Shown here: positions 10,445 through 20,300 of the stretch, piece after piece
Position numbering within the stretch: position 1 is the first letter of the stretch
How the letters are laid out: every line of letters starts with the position of its first letter
Assembly: GCA_033032175.1 (NCBI GenBank)
Contig: CM065329.1
Location: 11,228,985 to 11,292,984 of the forward strand
Reading direction: 5' to 3'
Origin: Saturnia japonica
Taxonomy: Eukaryota; Arthropoda; Insecta; Lepidoptera; Saturniidae
Length of the DNA: 64,000 nt
The notes under the pieces: model-generated
The model's database searches: none
Told to the model about the DNA's origin: nothing
Seen by the model: the letters and a program-made list of their open reading frames with translations, nothing else
Translations under genes and position numbers: made by a program

Positions 10445-13400
10445 AAGGACTCGCAAATAGTCGACGTTAAAATTAGAGGAGCTCACCGACGGGACAAGCG
10501 CTTATTAAAAGGAGTCCAGACCATAACGAACCTCAAGTTGTCGCCACAACATGTGAACATAGAAACGATAGATAAATGTGCGCATCTGAAGAACATGAGC
10601 GAGCTAGTCTACAGCAAAGAGAGGCCGGCTCTACTCATCGGACAAGACAACTGGGAGATGATTGTGTCGAGAAAAATCATCAAGGGGAAGCCGAACCAAC
10701 CAGTTGCTTCTCTTACCAGTCTGGGGTGGGTGCTACACGGTTGCTGCTCTACGAGTGACTCTACGCCGGTTAAGTTTGTCAACCACGTTAACAACGTGAG
10801 TGAGGAAGCAAACATAGTGAACTTGATAAAAAACCACTTCGAACTAGAGTCCATCGGAGTACAGCAGCGCCGCCCCACCAACGATACCGATGGGAGAGCC
10901 CTAGAGATCCTCCACAACACCACGAAGAGGCAACCCCACGGAAGATTCGAGTTAGGCCTCTTGTGGAAGAGCGACGACGAAACCTTGCCGAACAATTACG
11001 CAATGGCTCGTCATCGTCTGAACGGCATAGAAAAGAAGCTCAACAAAGATGCCACTTTGAAAGGGGAATACGAGAAACAGATACAGAACCTACTCGACAG
11101 TGGATATGCCGAGAAGGCACCGGCCGAAGCCACACCGGGAAGGACGTTTTATTTGCCGCCCTTTGCCGTGGTACACCCGCAGAAACGAAAAACCCGCATC
11201 GTATTTGACGCCGCAGCGAAATACGACGGTAAGTGTTTAAACGACGCGCTGCTCCCTGAACTCGACCTACTGCAGTCGCTGTTCGGAGTCCTGTTGCGAT
11301 TCCGGCAGGGGCCAGTCGCAGTGGTCGACGATATCAAAGAGATGTTCCTGCAGATCCGCGTGAGAGAAGAGGATCGCGACAGCCTGCGATTCCTATGGCG
11401 AGGGGATGATCGAACATCGAAGCAGACCGAGTACCGAATGACGTCGGTCATTTTCGGGGCCACGTCATCACCAGCTACCGCCATCTATGTAAAAAACCGG
11501 AATGCAGAGGACTGCAAAGTGAAACATCCGAAAACGGCCAAAGCTATCGTTAGAAACCACTATATGGACGACTACCTGCAGAGCTTCACATCAAGCACAC
11601 AAGCTATTGAAATCGCAAAGGCGGTCCAAACAATCCACAAGAGGGCGGGATTCGAACTGCGGCAATGGGCGAGCAACGACGCGCAGCTACTGAATAACCT
11701 GGCGAAAAATAAAAAATCCCCACAAAAGATTCACCTAGGCAACAACGAAGAGAAAACGCTCGGACTACGTTGGTTAGTCGGAGAAGACTGTTTGGCGTTC
11801 AACAGTAATCTGAGAAATACACCAAGTGACGTCATGAAAAATGAGAGAGCGCCTACAAAGCGCGAAGTCACTAGCGCGGTTATGTCTACATTCGACCCGC
11901 TAGGACTGGTCGCGCATATTCTAATATAGGGAAAACGGTTGATACAAACCCTGTGGAGAACCGCGACTGAATGGCATGAGAGCATAGAAGAAGAGGCTCA
12001 TCACCAGTGGCGCGAATACATTGACAATTTGTCCGCGCTACAAAATATGAAAATTCCACGTTGTCTGACGCCGTCCATGGTAGCGGGGCAACTACACACC
12101 TTCGTAGACGCCAGCGAAATGGCCTACGCAGCAGCATGTTACTGGGGATCGGGCACAGACGAGGTATGTGTCACATTAATCGCTGGAAAAGCTAGAGTAG
12201 CACCAGTCAAACCTGTGACGATCCCCAGGCTGGAATTACAGGCTGCACTACTAGGAGCAAGGCTGGCCAACACAATAGTTGAAGAACTGGAATTGGAAAC
12301 CACAGATAAATTCTACTGGTCGGACACAAGCATGTTACTGCAGTGGATGAAAGCCGATCCGCGCCGCTTCAAACCGTTCGTGGCCTATAGGTTGGCAGCC
12401 ATAGAAGAAATTTCGAAGCCACACGAGTGAAGGTGGGTGCCGACCCGAGAAAACCCGGCGGATATAGCTACCTGGGAAGTGCCAAATGGTTTCGACAAAC
12501 ATTCCAATGGTTCGTCGGTCCAGAATTTCTTCGTCGGCCAGAAATGGACTGGCCACAAAAACACTTGGGAAAGTGCGAAAAAATGATGGATGAAGATAAG
12601 AAGTCTGCGACTGTACTTACTGCGCGCGTGAGGAATGAAGATATACTCCAAGGCCGAAACGATTTTCTAGTTGGGTGAAACTACTACGAACCGTGGCAAG
12701 AATATTCCAATTCATGGAACTGTGTAGAAAAGGTCGCGCCGTGAACGTCGCGCGCGATAGAGATTGGAAGCCAGACAAAAAACAAGAAACCAAGTAAACC
12801 GTTCGAACAAAAAAGGCGCAAGAAAATATAACAAAATTTTTACCGATACCCGACCATTGTTTGCAGCGGGCCGAGCTAGCCCTGATACATCACAGTCAAC
12901 TAAACACATTCGGGGACCAGAAATGGAATGTTTACAGAAAAACTCACCCATCAAGACGAGTAGCAAATTAAGAAAAATAGAAGTGCACCTCGACGAACAC
13001 GGCATCATACGGTTGCGAGGCAGAACACAGAAAATGAATATGAGTAGCAGAAACTTAACGGTCCTAGACGGGAAACATAAAATCGCTCGCCTACTCATCG
13101 ATCGCTATCACCGAAAATTCTGCCACGCCAATCATGCGACCGTCGTGAACGAGCTGCGACAAACTTACTGGATTCTAGGATTAAGAAATTCGGTAAAGAA
13201 GGTACTACACGAATGTCAATGGTGCCGCATCAGAAAAGAGAAGCCGCAATTGCCGCCAACCGGAGATCTACCCGCCGAACGATTGCAACACGGAGCGCAT
13301 CCGTTTACGTGTACCGCGGTCGATTATTTCGGCCCTATGCACGTTACCATCGGCCGGCGGAGAGAAAAGCGATGGGGAGCTCTCTTCACATGTTTAACAA

Positions 13401-14076
13401 CGCGCGCGATACACCTTGAATTAGTGCCATCATTGGTGCAGATCGCGAGCTACGTGACGAGATGTCGAAAATGAAGAAATCCGAACTGGCGGAAGCGGCA
13501 AGTCACGAAGGCATCACCTGGAAGTTCATACCACCCGGCGCGCCACACATGGGAGGCGCTTGGGAACGAATGGTTTGAACTGTCAAAACAGCCCTCTCCG
13601 CGATCCTGAACGAGAGAAGCCCGCCAGAAGAAGTGCTGCACACCCTGCTCACGGAAGTGGAGCACACCGTTAATTCGTGCCCGCTCACTCACCTGAGCGC
13701 TAGCCCGGAAGATGAGGAAGCTTTAACCCCTAACCACTTCCTTATAGGTCATTCCTGTGGTTCAGCGGTCGTCGGAAGCTTCGACGAGCACGCACTCATC
13801 GGCCGGGCCGACTGGAAAACATGTCAACGTCTGGCAGACCACTTCTGGAAGAGGTGGTTACGCGAATATCTACCAACACTCATGCCAAGGAAGATCAGCG
13901 GGAGAGAGGCTCCACAACCGCAACGGGGCGATATAGTGATCGTCGCCGATGCTTCCCTACCACGCAACACCTGGCCGCGAGGAGAAGTCGTCGCCAGCTA
14001 CCCCGGCCCAGATGGCAGGACACGAGTGGCGGACGTCCGGACCCCGAGAGGAGGTGTGCTGAGGCGTCCCACGTAA
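10445..14076 (+). pseudogene. BEL-I pol (RT, RNase H, integrase), broken
   Basis: The same frame continues with the peptidase/RT region (SLTSLGWVLHGCC), RT palm (AVVDDIKEMFLQIRV), the catalytic YMDD box (NHYMDDYLQ), an RNase H-like segment (FVDASEMAYAAACYW) and the integrase zinc-binding part (HECQWCRIRK). Then come the first integrase Asp (TAVDYFGPM) and a C-terminal domain (GDIVIVADASLPRNTWPRGE). Stops fall at 11927, 12428 and elsewhere. Near 13432-13445 the sequence jumps from HLELVPSL to GADRELRDEM with loss of frame. This deletes the segment that carries the second catalytic Asp (DNGTNF in the intact relative). The protein ends at a TAA at about 14074. Confidence 0.88.
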
Positions 14077-14251
14077 GAGGGGCTCGCACGCACTGGTTTC
14101 CAGACAGCTGGTTACCGTAGCGTGTTATCCGCCGTCGGTCATACAGAGTACGAGGGAATCGTTTCCGTCGCGTTCGAGCCCTCGGAGCGCGGTCCCGCAC
14201 TGTATTGGTTGACGTAGCACATTTGTAACAGGCAGACGCACGCCCATTTTA
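14070..14251 (+). repeat. 3' LTR of BEL-I, only the last ~180 bp left
   Basis: Matches positions about 8408-8592 of the 5' LTR. The pol stop codon abuts this fragment at a short shared cacgta, so about 890 bp (start of the 3' LTR and any polypurine tract) were deleted, probably through this microhomology. The fragment has several private substitutions, which fits an old copy. Confidence 0.85.
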
Positions 14252-14256
14252 CTAAG

Positions 14257-15490
14257 AGAACATCAGCGACGTGATTTTATAAATTATATTATACACATTT
14301 ATCGAGTTAATTCAAGCAAAGCCGCAGGCAACAGCTACTAATATATATTTTTGAAATGTGTCTATTAAATTCTTTCATTTGATACTCAACACGGTACATT
14401 GCGAAAATATTTTAATATAATGCTGGATTTCATGTTCTCTAGAGGGCGTCATATTGAGTTCAGTTTGAAATTATACATACCAGCGGACAATCAAGACGCT
14501 TCTAACGACATATCATTTTTTTTATTATGTTATGTGGTTTAGAAGAATATCGTGTACAGAAGAACATACGTAGGTACATACATGACTTAAAATCATAATC
14601 CTCCATTTAGCTTCGCCGTAGTTGGGTAAAAAAAAAAACGAACTCGGCTCCACACCGCCAACGTTGGCCGAAGCGTCACCATACCATTATCCGCCAACAT
14701 TGGGTCCGACAATCGGTTGTTTGTGCCATTCTGTGGCCGTACTAAATGTTTCACATCAAAGTTTTAATGTACCTGTGTCTAAATAACAAAACACTTGAGA
14801 TTTTGATATATTTCTATTTTCTGTAAAATACACTGTATTTCTGTTTATGATTCAGGCACTTGATTTATACACCCAACATCTACACCTACATCTGTACAAA
14901 TGTCTTCTGTGCTAGTAACACTGCACTACAGAGAATAAAATATATTATAGATAAGTAATGGGAGCATAGACTACATAATTTATTTCAAAATATATGTATA
15001 TCTCACTCTGTCTAACTCGTTAAAAATAAATTGTGCCATCGTCAACGTTTTCAGACAAGCTTACACCCGTGGGCGTGTAGTGGCATGTCAATGTCCTTTG
15101 GTTATTTGCCTATAGGGATGCAACATCATTAATAAAACACAGCGACGTTAGAATATCGATGTTTTTAATAGTGTAATATCAATGTTAAAATAATTGATGT
15201 TATAAATGATATATTGATGTTTTTTATACCACCATTTACATAAACTTTTGACGCTTTTTTCTGCGATGTAAATGAAACGTCGTTTATTTTTAACATCGAT
15301 GTTAAAATCAAAATCGAAATACATTTTATTCAATTTAGGCCCCCAGAAGTCACTTATGAATGTCAAAACACTACCACATATTCGAAAAACATCCCAGCCA
15401 TCGAGAAGAACCGACAAGGAACTCGATCGAATTTATCAACATCTTATTATTATTTTTTAAATTGTTTTTACAGTTTTTAACTATATACAG
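14257..15490. other. Intergenic repeat-rich DNA
   Basis: No gene is seen. The start (to about 14345) resembles the tail of an RTE-like LINE. Positions 14640-14758 belong to interspersed family Z (cacaccgccaacgttgg, atgtttcacatcaaag), also found at 37268, 55600 and 58295. From 15150 to 15310 there are several scattered atcgatgtt / aatgttaaaat words, which suggest an old simple duplication. Confidence 0.55.
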
Positions 15491-15497
15491 TTTTGGG

Positions 15498-15575
15498 GGA
15501 TAACCATTGAAAAGGGAGGATCCTCCGACCAGACGGGTGTTTTGTCTGGCGGGCAGATGCCCAACGGTTATCATT
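15498..15575 (+). repeat. Hairpin repeat H, one arm
   Basis: The segment aagggaggatcctccgacc through gcccaacggtta matches the right arm of the palindromic element at 36031-36255. The other arm is absent here. An oppositely oriented H copy lies 1.2 kb away at 16527-16815. Confidence 0.75.
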
Positions 15576-16050
15576 TTCAATAGATGTACAGAAAGGAAAT
15601 CAAATCCAGACATCACCATCATTCACATAATCATCCACCCTATAATACCCCTTCGAGAATAAAACCAGCTTAACATGATTCTTGAACTTATTATCCAGCT
15701 AATCAGTAATATGCTTAGGAAGTGTGTAGGATAACAGAAAAAAATAGCACGAACGCCACAGCGGGCACGGCCTGCCACAAGACCGAGATCGCGTCACGAG
15801 AGCGAGAGAGACGCCCTGTATATTCAGTTTTTGTCGTGTTGATAGCTTTTATATGTATTGTTTTTAAGTTAATAAATAAAATATATAACCTTTAGTTTTA
15901 ACATATAAAGATAGCTTTGTATAACTAATAGTGATAGAAATAAGCTAGATAATAAGAAAATCATTTCGCCGTGGAGGGGACTTCGTATACGCACCGCACT
16001 GCCGCGGCCGCCCCTCCAATAGGGCCCGCTTCGCCGTCTCGTCGAAAGCC

Positions 16051-16058
16051 ATAAAAGG
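16051..16058 (+). promoter_or_regulatory. TATA-like box of element Y (copy 2)
   Basis: ATAAAAGG, same relative position as in Y copy 1. The first LINE insertion begins at 16082, directly after the likely start site. Function is inferred. Confidence 0.5.
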
Positions 16059-16081
16059 GTGCGCTCCGCGGTACTAAGTCA

Positions 16082-16177
16082 TGCCCAAGTCCGGTGAAGC
16101 TGTAAAAGCCGCCGAGGCTCTGTTTTTGGATAGGGCCCCTAAGGCTAACAGTGTAAACAGTTTAAAAAAAAAAAAAA
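16082..16177 (+). mobile_element. Jockey-type LINE 3' fragment, insertion a
   Basis: About 82 bases of the LINE 3' end (aagtccggtgaagctg through cctaaggctaacagtgta) plus a 14-base poly(A) at 16164-16177. It is flanked by ggtactaagtca on both sides (16070-16081, 16178-16189). This is an extremely 5'-truncated insertion made by target-primed reverse transcription. Confidence 0.85.
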
Positions 16178-16189
16178 GGTACTAAGTCA

Positions 16190-16269
16190 CCTCAAGTTCG
16201 GTGAAGCTGTGAAAGCCGCAGCGGCTTCAGGGCCCTTAAGATTAACATTATCCTCAGATGTAAAAAAAA
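16190..16269 (+). mobile_element. Jockey-type LINE 3' fragment, insertion b
   Basis: A second, more diverged LINE 3' end (caagttcggtgaagctgtg) with an 8-base poly(A) at 16262-16269. It is flanked by ggtactaagtca (16178-16189) and the mutated ggtgattagtca (16270-16281). Its greater divergence suggests it is the older event and that insertion a later hit the same site. Confidence 0.75.
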
Positions 16270-16526
16270 GGTGATTAGTCATTCGTTCTCAAGAAGTCTG
16301 GAAGAAATCAAGAAGTACACAGTTATCAAACTGAATATTGTAGAATCATATAGTACTCAATAAAAGTTGAATTAAAAGTGAATCGACGTATTTTAATCGG
16401 CAATCCAGCAATCGCAAAGTGCGGAAATCCCAAAAATCACAGTTTCGTCGTCTGACCGGAATAACCGTCTGGTCCCGCACAGGAAGTATATTATAGAACA
16501 TAACACAATTACCTAAAAAACTTTTT

Positions 16527-16815
16527 GTTTTACTATGTCTAAAAGTAGGATTCGCAACTGACTACTCTGTAGCGACATCTCTCGCCACAACTGACGCATC
16601 AACGCATCGACACAACTACGTAGCTACACATAGCAACATCTATCGAGCCACATAAGTAGCTTCCTACTATCCTACATCGTGCTATAGAAATTAACTCTAT
16701 CGTTGAGTATATATACAAGAACCCGACTACAACCGTCAGGGGCAGCTGCCCGCCAGACATAGCACCCATCTGGCCGTAGGATCCTCCCTTTTCTACGGCG
16801 GATGAGGAACTTTAC
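16527..16815 (-). repeat. Interspersed repeat H, copy with one hairpin arm
   Basis: Aligns in reverse with 36035-36390: the arm ggcagctgcccgccagacat, then tcgggttcttgtatatatac, then the gatgtcgctatgtag / ggcgagagacgtcgctac part. The repeat therefore extends about 130 bp beyond the palindrome. Class unknown; no coding capacity is seen. Confidence 0.65.
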
Positions 16816-17329
16816 TCTCTGTTCCTCACACCTCCGCTAAAAATCTAATAGCTGATTACTTAGTTCGGCGCACATTTCTTTTTATTGCTGAGTAAGTGGC
16901 CGAGACTATAAATAAAAAAATGTAGGCTTGTAACTGAGACAGGTAATCTGTGTAGATTAAATATAAAGCGCAAGATGGCACGTTATGTTTATGTAGGATA
17001 AAACATCGTTCTTGAACAATGATGTATCGTCGTTGTGTTGGTTTTATCATATTTGATAAAATATTGTTGTTTATTTTCGAATAATCAATGTTTGAATACA
17101 TCGATGTTTTGTTTTCATCTCTATTTGTCTATGGTGGCATGTCATATGAGGAATGACGCATTGTTTCGAATTTCTTTGATTCATTGCTTCATTTATCATT
17201 ATTGTAAATTGACACGCTAGGCGTAGCCAGTGCTTATTCTAAGTGTAAATCCATTATTAGTTGAAACGTTGTAAAGATCTTTTGAATTCCTAAAAAATCT
17301 CCACACCACTGTTTGAAATCTCCAAAAAC
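16816..17329 (+). other. 5' flank of the galectin gene
   Basis: AT-rich upstream region of the galectin gene. I could not pick a convincing core promoter. Short atcgatgtt-like words also seen near 15.2 kb recur around 17000-17110. The first coding ATG (17330) is preceded by a good insect context, aaaac. Confidence 0.4.
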
Positions 17330-17356
17330 ATGGCAGCTCCACCAATTTACAGCCCG
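17330..17356 (+). CDS. Galectin exon 1
   Basis: ATG followed by AAPPIYSP, then the donor gtaagt. Ends on a codon boundary. The short Pro/Tyr N-terminus is usual for exon 1 of an intracellular-type lectin. Confidence 0.8.
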
Positions 17357-20300
17357 GTAAGTTGTATTTTCTAACTTACACTGAAAAAATACACTTTCGG
17401 CACTGAAAAATCTAGTATTTCCAAGGGCATGTAAAACAATATATAACGATTAGTTACGTTGTACGCTGTGTAAATAAAGTAGTATTTGCTTTAACGAAGA
17501 CTTGTTATGGGGAAATGCCCAAACGTATTCGGACTTTTTGAAGGTCCATTTTCCTTAATACGGCTATAGTGTGACTAGTTTCTCGTTAATTGAGTTTTAT
17601 TTAACTTCCTCTTGCACAATATTTATGTACAATGAATATTAAAACCTACGTACTTAAATTGTTTTATTATCTCATTACAAAGTATTATAGGTATATGAAA
17701 TCATACGTTGTTACAATATTTATGATGTAACATTAATACAATAATAATGGTTATTCTTGTTTTTGCATAGCTAGTTACAACTCTCAGGTTAAAAATCTGC
17801 CAAGCATCTATTTACCAGACTGTACCACTAGAGGACCAAACACTTTTTAAAATATAGTATGTAATTTCCAATAGAGGTGGGAGATTATGAGATATAGTAA
17901 TGTAATGATTTAATTATGAACATATCTCGAATTATGTTGATTATAGCTATTAGTAATTACTAATATTAGTAGATATTTCGATGATGAGTGACCATTCATA
18001 ATCAAAGTATGATTAGTAATTATTAATGCTAGTTTACTAATATTAGAAGTTACTAATTTGATAGAATTAGTCATTAATATGACAAAACAACATTTTTTTT
18101 AAATCTAATTACTGTATATGCTCTTGTTACGAAATCTGTTTATGGCTGGTTTACCTTTTTTTAGCTTCCCATTCTGCATTTTTAATAAGTACATAATATC
18201 TCAATTCATTCATAATCACCCACCTCTGGCTGTACATAAAGGGCTGTATTATGAATGATTACAAATATCTTGATTATGTAAATCCACCATAATCTAATTT
18301 CTCTGATTTCTGAGCCATCCATCTCTTGAGATTTCTGTAGGTAAAGTAAGCTTATTGCAAAAAAAAACTTGTAGTCATAAATGGAATGCCTTGAAGTAAC
18401 TTTAGGTCATTTTGTTTTTGTAAAAGCACATTTTTATATTACGAATATGTTAATAGGTTAATTTATTGAAGAAAGGAGAATTTAATATATGATATTTATA
18501 AGAAACAAAAAATAACTCAACATTTCAATTTTGTAGGAAGATGTTTTTATTTAACCTTTATCATGTTTACATGAATTACTCCAATCTATTTAAAAAAAAA
18601 AAAAAATTAAATAGTTCTAGTAAGTTCCAAAAGTAACAATAGGTAGTATTATAATTAATAGGTTATTAGGTTCTGATAGAAAAACTAGGATAACTACATA
18701 CCTAATTAATGGATACAGTTACTAAAGATCCTTCCTTATTTTTAAATAACCTATCAATGGATAGTTATTTGTATCTACATAATATATATCCAAATCCTAT
18801 AGCTTGAATAGATAAGAGGGAAGCCAATATCCGTCTTAAGTTAAAGATAGTACTTATAACAAATATGTACTAATTGGGGGTAGTAAACTCAGATATGCTA
18901 TTGAAAACGGCCTTAAGTAAGGTGTACTTACCAACATACAATAAAAACTAGTATTTAACAATTTCAACATATTGTGTAGGTATGTATGTACCTATACACA
19001 GTGGGCTTTATTTATGTATTAAATAATAATAATTGTGCTTTTAGATTAAGCAATAACTTTTTATAATTTAATAGAAACAAAAAAAAAAAAAAAGGATTGA
19101 GGTTTGCTTTTAAAACTATTGGATAGGTTTTTTGATATATATTTTTTTTACTCATGATATACCTGGTCTTTATAAACAAAAAATATCACAATATCTTCAT
19201 AAACAATAATCAAGTAATTCAAGTGATCCACAGCTAGTTAGAAATAAATCCATTTAAAATCTGTATTTGTATCACTTTTGCTAAAATATGTAATCAAGTA
19301 CAAATAGGGTAATTGTAAATGTTGCAGTTTTGTGTTATTATTTTAATAATTATAGCTTTGGCGTTGTGACCACAATCTCACCTGACTATAAGGCCTAAGA
19401 CTGGCTCTCAAGTGCAGCTGCCATAACACACCTGCTGGTGCTAGGGTACAGGTTTTCTACTTGAGAGTCGTAGCTAGCCAGGCTTTGATTTCATCACTAT
19501 GTTTTCCTTCACCTAAGTTTATTGCATCTTGCAAGTAGCTGGCATGTTATTTCAATTAATCACAATTTAATTCAACTTTAGAAGTATAAACCTGTAAGAA
19601 AATTATTTGTAATTGTTTCTATGCAAATTTTTATCAAGTTAAGTGTATTCTCTTGTTATATAAAAAAGTTGTGTTTCTCCTAAAACTGGTTACATAGGAA
19701 TGTAAAAGCCTAATATAATAATTGAAAAAACACCTAAGAATATTTTTGCGTAATTAGTGATTCAAAAAAAAATTATTTTATCAAATCACATTGGACTTGA
19801 AGAGTTTTATAATATGAGTAAAACACAAACAAAGAACAAAACAAAAACAAAACAAATGAAAAGAGAAAACCATCTTCAATGATTTTGATGAGATTCCTGG
19901 TGTATCTTCGAAGTCGAAGGTCCAATGTGTATGAAATTAATATGGGAACACCCTTGAGGTATCTACTTTCCAACAAAAAAAATCGTCCAAATTGGTCCAT
20001 GAACAAAGAAGGTGCACCGCCCCTGAATACTCCCCGCGAAATCCCCTGCATACTCCATATGGCACCCCTACTTGCTTCCCCAGGGCACTGCAAAGCATCC
20101 TTTTGAAGTCCTACATTAACCATAAACCGAATTTATGTCTGTGTTTCTTAACTCATAACTGATGACAGTTCCTCACAAACATTCAATGAAGATTTTATCA
20201 CCTTAAAAAATTTTCAAAAAACTTTCAACATCAGCTATGTAACTTGTCAGTTAGGACATGTTGTTTTATAAGATATACTAGCTGACCCGCGCAAATTCGT

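Larger units (their letters stand above)
7521..14251 (+). mobile_element. BEL/Pao LTR retrotransposon BEL-I, degraded
   Basis: The element runs from TGTTAGCG at 7521 to CATTTTA at 14251 and is bounded by a perfect 5-bp target duplication ctaag (7516-7520, 14252-14256). It has a complete 1,072-bp 5' LTR, a tRNA-Tyr primer site, one long gag-pol frame riddled with stops, and only the last 180 bases or so of the 3' LTR. Domain order (DUF1759 gag, CCHC knuckles, protease, RT, RNase H-like, integrase, C-terminal DUF5641-like) is typical of BEL/Pao. The intact duplication shows that the losses happened after insertion. Confidence 0.9.
15723..16481 (+). mobile_element. LTR-like element Y, copy 2, with two LINE 3'-end insertions
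   Basis: It begins TGTGTAGGATAAC and ends CCCGCACA, with the 5-bp duplication ggaag at 15718-15722 and 16482-16486. It carries the ATAAAAGG box at 16051-16058. At the point 31 bases after the box start there is an array: ggtactaagtca, LINE 3' end with poly(A), ggtactaagtca, second LINE 3' end with poly(A), ggtgattagtca. The remaining sequence aligns with the ends of Y copy 1 in reverse. This copy lacks the expanded 45-bp array. Confidence 0.8.
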
